Below are positions 35,873-43,460 of a stretch of 62,982 bases of DNA, piece by piece; positions within the stretch are counted from its first letter, which is position 1, and every line of letters begins with the position of its first letter. Position numbers and translations under genes: made by a program. The DNA comes from Thermoguttaceae bacterium (GTDB lineage: Bacteria > Planctomycetota > Planctomycetia > Pirellulales > Thermoguttaceae), in the NCBI GenBank assembly GCA_017447745.1, contig JAFSMW010000158.1, forward strand, positions 1 through 62,982. The letters run 5' to 3'. The notes below the pieces were generated by a model. The model ran no database searches and was not told where the DNA came from. It was given only the letters and a program-made list of their open reading frames with translations.

Positions 35873-37906
35873 TTAATCGTTAGCGTGACGACCAATTTTA
35901 TCAAATGGAATTTGAACGAATCCGGCTTTCAGGGCAGGGGAGTTGGGATGAAGTTGGAATCCCGTCTGTTCCGGATGTTCCGGGTTGACGAACAGCGGGT
36001 CGTCGCCCTCGAATTGATCCGATTTTTCTTTGTTGGCGCTTTGAGTCCAAACGGTGTTGTTTTCCATGATGAGAAACGGTCTCGCTTCTTGCTGAATGGA
36101 GACGTTCCAGAACCCCGCCGGCTTGTCCCAAACGCCGCGGAAACAGACGTTGCGAGAGACCTCGTTGCCCTTCGGCGCGCCGGGGTCGTCGTCAATCATG
36201 GACGCCAGTTCCGGGAACTGCTCGCTGTAGGGCGGCTTGTCGATAGCAATTCCGAGAACAGTTCCTTTCTCTTTGAATTCGTTTACCCATTGTTCCGTCC
36301 AGTATTTAGCCCAGCCGATTCCGCGGGCGTCTATATGGAGCGACGGGAAGCAGTCAATAAAGACGTTGTTGACAATGGCGTTGTTGCGTCCGCCGCCGAT
36401 CATGGCGGCTCGTGTAACGCGCTGAAATACGTTGCCTTCAATTCGGCAGGACGAGAACATGTCGTCCAGATAAATGCCGACGCACCCCTTGTTTTCAAAG
36501 CCCTGAACGTCATGCATGTAATTGTAACGGAAGACGTTTCCGCGCATCGTCCAGTTTCGTCCGCAGTAGACGGCGCCGGCGTCGTTGGATTCCCAGCAAA
36601 CGCGGGCGATCTCGTTGTATTCCATGACAATGTAGTTGCCGGAAAAGAGAATCCCGTTATGCGGGGCATCGGTGATGAGGTTGTTCCGAGCCGTGATTCC
36701 AACGCCGTGCAAACTCAGTCCGGGATTGTAAACGCGTTGAATTCGGGCGAAGTGGTGCGTGTAACAGTTCTGAACCGTCCAGTTTGATTTGGTAAGCGTC
36801 TTTCTGTCGCCGGCGTAAACGGCAATTCCTGCTGACCCCATGCCGTAGACTTCGCAGTTGTCGATGACGCTGTCGCCCCCGCCATTGCAGAAAAAGCCCG
36901 CGTCGCCGCCGTTGCGAACAAGCAGATTTTTCAGCGCGATATTTTTGCAGTTCCGAACGTTAATGGCAACCTGTCGACAACCTTCGATGGTTACGGATTC
37001 AAATGTTACATAGTTGGCGTCCTGTAGTTGCAGAGCCGTTGAACCGCCGGTGAGAATCGCTTCCTTTTCGTTGAGCTGTTCGAGATTGTCGACCGGAGCG
37101 TAGAAGTAAACGATTCCGGATTCTCTGTCGATGTAATACTCGCCTGGCTGGTCGAGTTCCGACAGCAGATTGAACCCGTAAAACCATTGACCTTTTCGGT
37201 ATCCGTAGGAATGTTGCGGGTCTTTGAGTTCGACAAACTTCTTGTCGGGGTCGAGCTTGTCGATCCGCTGTTTGCTCTCGCTCCAATCGTAGCACCAGTA
37301 GCCGGACAGCCACGGATCTTTTTCATTAATCCATTCTGAAACGCGGTCGTCTTCATAGAAGAACGCGCCCCGGGTCGACGCCTTTGTTCCGCGGTCGTCT
37401 TTGTCGAGAACGGCGACGTCGGCGATTTTGATAAACCCGCTGTTGGGGTATCGAGACAGCGTCATCGGCTTGTCGTCGAAAAAGAGTTCCGCGCCTTTGC
37501 GATCCGGCGAGCCGAAGTCCGTTACACCCAAGGCTTTGGCATCTGCCTGATAGACCTTTCCTCGAGCCGATTCCGGCAGAACGTTCAAAACGGATTCGTC
37601 CGTTACAACTTTCCAGCCGGTCAGAACGACGCCGGAGAGAAATCGGACTTTGCCGTCAGCGCGAAAGACGGTTCTGGACTGTTCCGTTCCGGAATCGTTC
37701 CCGTCGAGAACCAACGGACGGGGCAGATAATAGTCCCCCTGAGGAATTGTTACAACAACGTCTCCGCCGCTGCCCGCCTGACGAGCGGCGCGGGCGTCGT
37801 CCCGGAGTTTTTCAAGCGTTTGAACGTCGCCGACAAATTCGTGGGCGTATGCGCTGAGCGCTGTTACAACAACCAGGCAAACGGGAAAAAGTCTTTTAGA
37901 GGTCAT
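35873..37906 (-). CDS. Exported right-handed beta-helix protein (pectate-lyase-like fold)
   Basis: A 677-aa protein with a signal peptide (residues 1-21, ending ALSAYA). After an N-terminal part with TIPQGDYYLPRPLVLDG and LFFDDKPMTLSRYPN, the middle (about 285-530) is a run of parallel beta-helix coils, e.g. VTIEGCRQVAINVRNCKNIA, NGGGDSVIDNCEVYGMGSAG and YNYMHDVQGFENKGCVG. Such proteins bind or cut polysaccharides (polysaccharide lyase or glycoside hydrolase relatives). No catalytic residues can be assigned with confidence. The gene is noticeably more GC-rich than its neighbours. It probably belongs to the envelope carbohydrate-degrading set with the GH16 enzyme. Confidence 0.8.
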   Translation of the reverse strand: MTSKRLFPVCLVVVTALSAYAHEFVGDVQTLEKLRDDARAARQAGSGGDVVVTIPQGDYYLPRPLVLDGNDSGTEQSRTVFRADGKVRFLSGVVLTGWKVVTDESVLNVLPESARGKVYQADAKALGVTDFGSPDRKGAELFFDDKPMTLSRYPNSGFIKIADVAVLDKDDRGTKASTRGAFFYEDDRVSEWINEKDPWLSGYWCYDWSESKQRIDKLDPDKKFVELKDPQHSYGYRKGQWFYGFNLLSELDQPGEYYIDRESGIVYFYAPVDNLEQLNEKEAILTGGSTALQLQDANYVTFESVTIEGCRQVAINVRNCKNIALKNLLVRNGGDAGFFCNGGGDSVIDNCEVYGMGSAGIAVYAGDRKTLTKSNWTVQNCYTHHFARIQRVYNPGLSLHGVGITARNNLITDAPHNGILFSGNYIVMEYNEIARVCWESNDAGAVYCGRNWTMRGNVFRYNYMHDVQGFENKGCVGIYLDDMFSSCRIEGNVFQRVTRAAMIGGGRNNAIVNNVFIDCFPSLHIDARGIGWAKYWTEQWVNEFKEKGTVLGIAIDKPPYSEQFPELASMIDDDPGAPKGNEVSRNVCFRGVWDKPAGFWNVSIQQEARPFLIMENNTVWTQSANKEKSDQFEGDDPLFVNPEHPEQTGFQLHPNSPALKAGFVQIPFDKIGRHAND

Positions 37907-37938
37907 GGCAGGGCGATTGGGGGTTGAGTGGCAGTATA

Positions 37939-38550
37939 CTACAGGATATTTCTGGCTTTGAGTTCTTCTTCCGCCTGAGCGGCGTCGTAAAACTGAACTG
38001 CGTCAAATCCGGCGATTTTGGCGCCAACGATATTGATATTGAGGTCGTCGAAAAACAGAATCTCCGACGGTTTTACTCCTGCGGCTTGCGCCGCGGCAAG
38101 ATAAATCTGTTTGTCTGGTTTTGCAAGGTGAAGTTCGTGACTTCCCAACAGAACGTCAAATTGGCTGAACAGCTCTGGGAATGTCGCCTGAACGTAATCC
38201 CAGTGAGGCGGACTGGTGTTGGATAAAACGCCTAACGGGACGCCTTTTTCTTTGAGCTTTTTAACCAGCTGAAACGTATCTTCTTTGAGGGTGAAAATTT
38301 CATTGTACGCTTTTTTGAGCGCATCGAACGACATTGAAAGATGAAAAATCGACTTGATGTTGTCAAAGAATACTTCCGGTTGAATGGCTCCGAGTTCAAA
38401 GTCATTCCACTGATCCATGAAGTTTGTATACAGATCATTTATAACGCCCCGCCCATCTACGCTGGTTTGAGCGGTGATGGCGTTGGCGGTTTTGCTAAAA
38501 TCAAAATTGAGCAATACGCCGCCCATGTCGAAGTATATGAATTTGATCAT
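37939..38550 (-). CDS. HAD-superfamily hydrolase (HAD-IA, YihX-like)
   Basis: A 203-aa cytoplasmic phosphatase-like protein. I choose the ATG at 38550 (MIKFIYFDMGGVLL); the frame continues upstream to 38628 only because it reads through a heptamer-repeat element, giving artefactual residues such as YLLLPIVYCLLP. Motif I is FDMGGVLLNF with nucleophile D8, in which the usual second Asp is Gly as in YihX-type members. Motif II is VLSNTS, the motif III lysine lies in LAKPDKQIY and motif IV is FFDDLNINI. The physiological substrate is unknown, probably a small sugar or nucleotide phosphate. Confidence 0.88.
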   Translation of the reverse strand: MIKFIYFDMGGVLLNFDFSKTANAITAQTSVDGRGVINDLYTNFMDQWNDFELGAIQPEVFFDNIKSIFHLSMSFDALKKAYNEIFTLKEDTFQLVKKLKEKGVPLGVLSNTSPPHWDYVQATFPELFSQFDVLLGSHELHLAKPDKQIYLAAAQAAGVKPSEILFFDDLNINIVGAKIAGFDAVQFYDAAQAEEELKARNIL

Positions 38551-38558
38551 GTTTTGAG

Positions 38559-38676
38559 GCAATAGACAGTAGACAATAGGCAGTAGTAAGTAGTTAGTGG
38601 TAAGGAGCAAGTGGTAAGTTAGATGCACGCTTGCGTACTAACCACTAAAAACTAATTACTAACCACTAAAACTAAT
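38559..38676. repeat. Inverted heptamer-array element, copy 2
   Basis: A left array of roughly 7-nt units (CAATAGA, CAGTAGA, CAATAGG, CAGTAGT, then TTAGTGG-like), a central hairpin with CACGCTTGCGT, then the complementary TAACCACTAAAAACTAATT type array. It separates the HAD start (38550) from the stop of the toroid-protein gene (38685). Same design as 10547-10623, including the CGCTTGCG centre. Confidence 0.82.
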
Positions 38677-38684
38677 TCTCCCAT

Positions 38685-39737
38685 TTATCGCTGGTAAATC
38701 GGTAATAGTCCTTTATTCAACTGTAAAATCGTAAGGTTGATTGCCGACGTCATAACTGGACCGTTATACCCTTGAGTCCAGGAACCGTTGGGCTGCATCT
38801 CGGACAAAAGACGTTTTGACATCTGGCTTCGATATGTTTCCCAGTCGTCTCCGCCGGCTCGATACTTGACCTGTGCGTAATAGTAGTGAGCGTAATGCCA
38901 GTACCCCATCCCAGAGCTGGAAAGATTGTCGAGGTTTTTCTTGCAGTATTCCAATTGACGCTCAACGCATGAGTCGTCATACTCTCCGGCGTTGAGCAGA
39001 CAGGAAACCGCAGCGGCGGTAATTGCCGGACGTCCTCCGCCCCCGCTTTTGAGCGAGTAAATAACGCCGCCGTCATCGTTTGTGCATCGATGAATATAAT
39101 TCACCGCTTTGTCGATAATCTCTTTTGGAACGGGGATTCCCGCATTTCGACAACCACGCAAGCCTTGAACCTGAGTGATGGTCGTTGACCCTTCGTCAAA
39201 GTCGTTCCCTTCTTTGGCGGAAACGTATCCCCAGCCGCCGTTGGAGGTCTGCGCCTGTCCGCTGAAAACAACGGCTCTGGTTAAAACGTCGATCAGCGTC
39301 GCGCGACGGTCGGCGTCTTCTTCCTCTCCCAACGCCTGAGACAAAAACAGCATGGCAAAACCGTGCCCGTAGATGTATCGGTCGTCCAATTGCGAACCGA
39401 TCAAACCGTTTGGCTGGCTTTGAGCGGTCAGATAGTCAATCGCCCGGCGAATGTTGGCAGAATACTTGCCTTGAGTGGCGGTTGAACCTTCGCAGCTGAG
39501 CGCGATTCCTGCCATGGCGGTCATGGCGGCGGGATATCGACCGCCAGGACCGTTCCAGCGTCCGGATCTGGTTTGCTGACTTGCCAGCCAATCCAATCCT
39601 TTTGTAATCGCTCGTTGCTCTTCAACGGTATAAGGCGTTTTGGATTTCGACGTTGAAGATCCGTCTCCAAAACAGACGTTTCCCAAATTAGAGGAAACAA
39701 TTATCGCCAATAAAATGATTTGTATTGTTCTTTTCAT
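38685..39737 (-). CDS. Exported alpha/alpha-toroid protein (prenyltransferase / squalene-oxidase-repeat type)
   Basis: A 350-aa protein with a signal peptide (about residues 1-24, ending NVCFG). The rest consists of helix-pair repeats of the prenyltransferase/squalene cyclase toroid: KGLDWLASQQTRSGRWNG, AIDYLTAQSQPNGLIG, QTSNGGWGYVS, NYIHRCTNDDGGVIYSL and LSEMQPNGSWTQGYNGPVMT. The acidic DxDD or DCTAE motifs of true terpene cyclases are not seen, and export also argues against an isoprenoid enzyme. The family is abundant in planctomycetes with no established role. It is divergent from crcB. Confidence 0.83.
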   Translation of the reverse strand: MKRTIQIILLAIIVSSNLGNVCFGDGSSTSKSKTPYTVEEQRAITKGLDWLASQQTRSGRWNGPGGRYPAAMTAMAGIALSCEGSTATQGKYSANIRRAIDYLTAQSQPNGLIGSQLDDRYIYGHGFAMLFLSQALGEEEDADRRATLIDVLTRAVVFSGQAQTSNGGWGYVSAKEGNDFDEGSTTITQVQGLRGCRNAGIPVPKEIIDKAVNYIHRCTNDDGGVIYSLKSGGGGRPAITAAAVSCLLNAGEYDDSCVERQLEYCKKNLDNLSSSGMGYWHYAHYYYAQVKYRAGGDDWETYRSQMSKRLLSEMQPNGSWTQGYNGPVMTSAINLTILQLNKGLLPIYQR

Positions 39738-39801
39738 AATACTATCATTTTAACAAAAAAATGAAATAAAATCAATCGGGGGGGCAGGATTTTAAATAAT
39801 C

Positions 39802-39830
39802 TGGACAAAAAATGAAATGGAATGTATAAT
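39802..39830 (+). promoter_or_regulatory. Promoter of the crcB-BASS operon
   Basis: TGGACA at 39802-39807 and TATAAT at 39825-39830, spacing 17. The leader is only about 40 nt, too short to hold a fluoride riboswitch. Confidence 0.75.
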
Positions 39831-39875
39831 GTATGGTAGAATTAAGATAAACGATTGCTTAACAAGTCAGGTAAA

Positions 39876-40280
39876 ATGGATATCCCTTCAATTCAGGCGA
39901 CTTCCTATAGAATTGGTCTGCTTATTTTGGCAGGCGGATTGGGAGCTGTGTGTCGATACGGGCTTTCAACCTGGCTGAGCAGTTGCGAATGGTGTGGCAA
40001 GCCATGGGGAATTCTTGTCTGCAATCTGTTGGGCTGCTTTCTGATCGGAGCGCTGAGCGTAGTATTAACGCGGCATTGTTCAGCGGAAACGCAGCTGATT
40101 GTCATAACGGGCTTTTTAGGAGCATTTACAACGTTTTCAACCTACGCGCTGGATACGGTCGTTTTGATGGAGCAGACGCGATATGCAGCCGCTTTTATGA
40201 ACCTGCTGCTTCATAACGTTTTGGGAATAGCGATGGCTTTTGGCGGTCTGACGCTGGGACGGTTTGTTATCAAGGGTTAA
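39876..40280 (+). CDS. crcB: CrcB/Fluc fluoride channel
   Basis: A 134-aa four-helix membrane protein that forms dual-topology dimers and exports fluoride passively. The ATG at 39876 is preferred over the in-frame TTG at 39855. Family motifs are GGLGAVCRYGLSTW, the Asn-containing ILVCNLLGCFLIGAL and GFLGAFTTFSTYALD (the Phe box and Thr/Ser polar track). Length is typical. It is four nt upstream of the BASS-family gene. No fluoride riboswitch is visible in front of it. Confidence 0.93.
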   Translation: MDIPSIQATSYRIGLLILAGGLGAVCRYGLSTWLSSCEWCGKPWGILVCNLLGCFLIGALSVVLTRHCSAETQLIVITGFLGAFTTFSTYALDTVVLMEQTRYAAAFMNLLLHNVLGIAMAFGGLTLGRFVIKG

Positions 40281-40284
40281 AAAC

Positions 40285-41655
40285 ATGAACGTATATACAG
40301 GAATCAGTTTGGGAATAACCATAGCCGCTTTCATAGCGTCTGCGGCGTTGTTTATTCTCTCAACTCCTGCTAACGGTGGAATCGTTCTTGCGTTGGCGAT
40401 TCTTTTGCTGGGGTTTTTCTTGCGAAGACTGCCCAGTCTGGCGGGGACGTATTATACGTTTATTATTTTGAGCTGCGTTGCCGCCGGGCTGTCTAAACCG
40501 GACTGGTTTATGTTTATTTATCCATCCTGGTTTGGGTTATCTGGCGAGCCGATTAAATGTACAGAACTGATAACGCCGCTGATTCAGATTATTATGTTTG
40601 GAATGGGAACGCAGCTGACGCTTCGGGATTTTCAGGCTGTAGCGTTCCAGCCCAAAGGCGTGATTGTTGGTCTGGGGCTACAATTTTTGGTCATGCCGAT
40701 TAGCGGCTTGGCGTTGGCGACGCTATGCGGCATGCTGTCTGAACAATTTGGGCTTGGTCCGGAGATTCTGGCGGGAATCATTCTGGTTGGGTGTTCTCCC
40801 AGCGGCGTGGCGTCCAACGTAATGTCGTTTTTAGCGAAAGCGAACGTAGCGTTGTCGGTAACGCTTTCCGCCTGCTCGACGCTTGTCGCTCCGTTCCTGA
40901 CGCCATGGTACATGGAATTTTTCGCCAGTCAATTCATTGAAGTCAACGCCGTTCAAATGATGGCAAGCATGCTCGGCATTGTAATCTATCCGATCATTGC
41001 AGGGCTTTTGTTCAAGAGCGTTCAGATGTACGGATTAACTCGCCGACGATCTGTAACAATTCAAGCCCTTGTATATTCTTTTTTGATATTTGTATTGCAT
41101 ATTCTGTTTATCTGGACAGGGTTATATTCGTGTTCCGAGGCGCTTCACAAAGCTCTTGTAACAATTGCTTATTGCGTCGTTGCGCCTGCTTTGGCGTCTG
41201 CCGTTCTCAGACCGCTTTTAACGGGACGCGAGGAAAAGGTGGAACATTTTCTGGCGTTTCTGTCGTCGTTGGCGGTGGGGTTGGTAATTCTGGCAACCGT
41301 AACCGTTGGACATAAATCATTAATGGCGGTTGGCGGAATCCTTTTGATTGTTTGCCTGGCGCATAATCTGCTCGGATACGTTATTGGATACGCGATGGCG
41401 AGATTGTGCCGGTTGTCAAAGAAGGACTGCCGAACGATTTCGATTGAAGTGGGAATCCAAAACAGCGGTCTTGCGACGTCGATTGCCAACGACATGGGAA
41501 AGGTTACAACGTTGGGCTTGGCGCCGACCATTTTCGGCTGCTTTATGAACACGACAGGCTCGATCCTCGCCGCTATTTGGCGAAACATTCCTTGCGAAGA
41601 AAAACACAACAAGAAACCAAAATCCATGGAAGAAAATGCAGAGAATAACGTTTAA
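40285..41655 (+). CDS. Bile acid:sodium symporter (BASS/SBF) family transporter
   Basis: A 456-aa inner-membrane protein. After two or three extra N-terminal hydrophobic segments comes the SBF domain: MFGMGTQLTLRDF, VGCSPSGVASNVMSFLAKAN and EVGIQNSGLATSIAND. These are the conserved crossover and sodium-site segments of this family. Members carry sodium with organic anions such as pantothenate, pyruvate or 2-keto acids; the name does not mean bile acid here. The start is ATG 40285 (a TTG at 40264 overlaps crcB). Transcribed with crcB; no functional link is obvious. Confidence 0.88.
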   Translation: MNVYTGISLGITIAAFIASAALFILSTPANGGIVLALAILLLGFFLRRLPSLAGTYYTFIILSCVAAGLSKPDWFMFIYPSWFGLSGEPIKCTELITPLIQIIMFGMGTQLTLRDFQAVAFQPKGVIVGLGLQFLVMPISGLALATLCGMLSEQFGLGPEILAGIILVGCSPSGVASNVMSFLAKANVALSVTLSACSTLVAPFLTPWYMEFFASQFIEVNAVQMMASMLGIVIYPIIAGLLFKSVQMYGLTRRRSVTIQALVYSFLIFVLHILFIWTGLYSCSEALHKALVTIAYCVVAPALASAVLRPLLTGREEKVEHFLAFLSSLAVGLVILATVTVGHKSLMAVGGILLIVCLAHNLLGYVIGYAMARLCRLSKKDCRTISIEVGIQNSGLATSIANDMGKVTTLGLAPTIFGCFMNTTGSILAAIWRNIPCEEKHNKKPKSMEENAENNV

Positions 41656-41661
41656 AAAATA

Positions 41662-41697
41662 ATCGGGATTGGAACCGGTTTCGGTTTCAACCCCGAT
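41662..41697. terminator. Terminator-like hairpin between convergent genes
   Basis: ATCGGG...GGAACC and GGTTTCAACCCCGAT arms form an imperfect hairpin directly after the BASS gene, with AT-rich sequence around it. Confidence 0.65.
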
Positions 41698-41724
41698 GTT
41701 TCTGTAACAGTTCTGTTTATAAGA

Positions 41725-42621
41725 TTACTTGTTCATCGCCAGCTGTTTCATGGCGTTGAGCGCGGCGCAGACGTCGTCGCAGGAAACGTCTTCCCAACCT
41801 GCCATTTTGTGATTGAGAATGGCGATTTTGAGCATGTCAAAGGCGTTGGTTAAATCGTCTGGGAAGTCTGGAATGTCTTCAAACGGACGGCAGGGTTCAA
41901 CCGGCGTTTGCGGAGCCGCAAACATGGATTCCCCGTCGGGTTGAAGCGGGTCTGGCTGGAACGGAATTTCCGATTCATCGCCGAAGTCCGGCTTTTCGTT
42001 GAGCGGTCCGTCAGATCCGAAGTTCGGGTCAAAGTCTTTGACTTCGCCTTCGGAAGATTCGACGGAATCGTCGATGCCTTTTTTCTTTTTGCCCTTCGGC
42101 TCGTCGTTGTCTGGATTGACGTCTTCGTCCAGATCGGAGGGGTGAACGTCCGTCTCCTTGGGCTTTTGGTCAACCGGAGATCCAAGGCTTTCCCAACGCT
42201 TCATTCTCATTTGGGAAACCGACCATTTGTTATTGGAAGCGTCTTGAAGCCAGGATTGAGCGTCGTCCCAGTCCAGAGCCGCCTGAAAATGACTCCAGTA
42301 CAGCGTTGGGAACTGTGACGAAATGTCATTAAATCGTTCGTAGACGCGACGAAGCCGTCCGATATGCTGCGGCGTAACCGCTCCAACCTGACGGCTCCAG
42401 GCTTCGTCTGAATAGGCGGAAGCGGGCGCGCCCTGATCCATCAAAGCCGTTCGCCATTCCTGAATCAGTTTGCCTTTTTCCCAATTGGTGCGGGAAATGA
42501 GCTTGTCCCATTTTTCCTGCCAAAGACGGGTTGTTTGATCGATAATATCTCCAACAACAACCGGAGAAGCTCCAGATCCGGATGAAACAGGGTCAGTCGA
42601 AATAAGGGTTTTATTTTTCAT
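41725..42621 (-). CDS. Conserved hypothetical protein with acidic linker (298 aa)
   Basis: A soluble two-part protein. Residues about 25-150 form a conserved helical domain with many Trp residues (WQEKWDKLISRTNWEKGKLI, GRLRRVYERF, YWSHFQAALDWDDAQSWL, NNKWSVSQMR). Residues about 155-245 are an acidic, Pro/Asp-rich disordered linker with a GKKKK patch, and the last 50 residues are helical again (DDLTNAFDMLKIAILNHK). I associate the pattern with an uncharacterised planctomycetal family; the helical domain could bind DNA or protein, but this is speculative. Monocistronic, with a heptamer element upstream. Confidence 0.72.
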   Translation of the reverse strand: MKNKTLISTDPVSSGSGASPVVVGDIIDQTTRLWQEKWDKLISRTNWEKGKLIQEWRTALMDQGAPASAYSDEAWSRQVGAVTPQHIGRLRRVYERFNDISSQFPTLYWSHFQAALDWDDAQSWLQDASNNKWSVSQMRMKRWESLGSPVDQKPKETDVHPSDLDEDVNPDNDEPKGKKKKGIDDSVESSEGEVKDFDPNFGSDGPLNEKPDFGDESEIPFQPDPLQPDGESMFAAPQTPVEPCRPFEDIPDFPDDLTNAFDMLKIAILNHKMAGWEDVSCDDVCAALNAMKQLAMNK

Positions 42622-42649
42622 GGTTGGTTGTGAATTCGATGTGGTTTTG

Positions 42650-42740
42650 AGTTAGGAGTTTGGAGGGAGGAGTGAGGAGTAGTTTTTAAATTCGCCGGAG
42701 GCGAATTACTATTCCCTATTCTCTATTTCCTACTCCCTCT
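42650..42740. repeat. Inverted heptamer-array element, copy 3
   Basis: Left purine-rich array (GTTAGGA, GTTTGGA, GGGAGGA, GTGAGGA), centre ATTCGCC-GGA-GGCGAAT (42690-42706), right pyrimidine-rich array (ATTCCCT, ATTCTCT, ATTTCCT, ACTCCCT). Its right arm includes the last codons of smpB. Confidence 0.8.
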
Positions 42741-43235
42741 TTTTGAACGGTTGTTCATAATAATGCGAATGTCGCGTTTAACTTCAGCCTCTTTGAGAGC
42801 CTGACGTTTATCGTGCTTTTTTCGCCCGGTGCAGATGCCGAGCTTGATTTTGGCGTATCCGCGAGTAAAGTAAATCTGAAGCGGAATGAGCGTCGTTCCC
42901 GGGGATTGAGTGGCTCTGTCCAGCTTTTTGAGTTCCTTTTGATGAACCAGCAGCTTTCTGGTTCGTCGAGGCGCGTGGTTGAACTGATGCGCTTTGTCAT
43001 ACTCGGGGATGTCGCAGTTGATAAGCCACAGTTCTCCGTTTTTCACTCTGGCGTAGGAATCCGAAATATTGCAATGTCCGTTTCTGAGGCTTTTGACTTC
43101 GCTTCCCCAGAGGACAATTCCGCACTCAATTTGCGCTGTGATGTCATAATCATGTCTGGCGCGGCGGTTTTCGGCAACGTTTATGAAAGTGGGATCTTCG
43201 GGAGTTCCCTTTTTTACCTGCTTTTTTTTAGCCAT
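42723..43235 (-). CDS. smpB: SsrA-binding protein SmpB
   Basis: A 170-aa partner of tmRNA that delivers it to stalled ribosomes. I start it at the ATG of MAKKKQVKKG (43235), which overlaps the end of the FmdB gene by eight bases; an upstream ATG at 43310 would add 25 alanine-rich residues unlike any SmpB. The OB-fold core is clear: NRRARHDYDI, CGIVLWGSEVKSLRNGHCNI and TTLIPLQIYFTRGYAKIKLG, with the GRKKHDKRQALKE tail that contacts the decoding centre. The extreme C terminus runs into a repeat array, so its last residues may be recent. The tmRNA gene itself is not seen in the window. Confidence 0.95.
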   Translation of the reverse strand: MAKKKQVKKGTPEDPTFINVAENRRARHDYDITAQIECGIVLWGSEVKSLRNGHCNISDSYARVKNGELWLINCDIPEYDKAHQFNHAPRRTRKLLVHQKELKKLDRATQSPGTTLIPLQIYFTRGYAKIKLGICTGRKKHDKRQALKEAEVKRDIRIIMNNRSKRGSRK

Positions 43236-43455
43236 GACAGCAGCAACCTCCGCCGTGCCCGCAGCAGCCGCCATGGTGTGAATGATCGCATTCGCCGTGA
43301 TGACAGCCATGAGACGGTTTATGACAATTGGGCGCGGTAATCTGTTTTGTCAGTTTTTTGGATCCGCATTCCGGACAAGCAGGCTTGTCTGACGAGCGAA
43401 CAATAAGTTCCACGTCTGCATTGCAGGATTCACAATGAAAATTATAAATAGGCAT
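43228..43455 (-). CDS. FmdB-type zinc-ribbon protein with His/Cys-rich tail
   Basis: A 75-aa protein. Residues 1-43 are a standard FmdB zinc ribbon with two CxxC knuckles, C8/C11 and C27/C30 (MPIYNFHCESC, PACPECGSKK). Residues 44-75 are a tail of Cys, His and Gly only a few other residues, with about 8 Cys and 9 His (for example DHSHHGGCCGHGGGCCC), which should bind several metal ions. FmdB family members are of unclear role, some linked to regulation. It is followed directly by smpB with an eight-base overlap and preceded by the alternative glmU gene by five bases, so all are one transcript. Confidence 0.88.
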   Translation of the reverse strand: MPIYNFHCESCNADVELIVRSSDKPACPECGSKKLTKQITAPNCHKPSHGCHHGECDHSHHGGCCGHGGGCCCHG

Positions 43456-43460
43456 GATGT

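Noticed and set aside
38551..38628. N-terminal extension of the HAD protein (YLLLPIVYCLLP type residues)
   Set aside because: It is the translation of a heptamer repeat; the real start is MIKFIYFDMGG at 38550.
38685..39737. Squalene-hopene cyclase
   Set aside because: Too short, exported, and lacking the acidic catalytic motif.
39738..39875. Fluoride riboswitch upstream of crcB
   Set aside because: The leader after the promoter is about 40 nt and lacks the conserved riboswitch pattern.
43236..43310. Longer SmpB start at 43310
   Set aside because: The added alanine-rich residues are the antisense-frame reading of the FmdB His/Cys tail; SmpB homologues begin at MAKKK.
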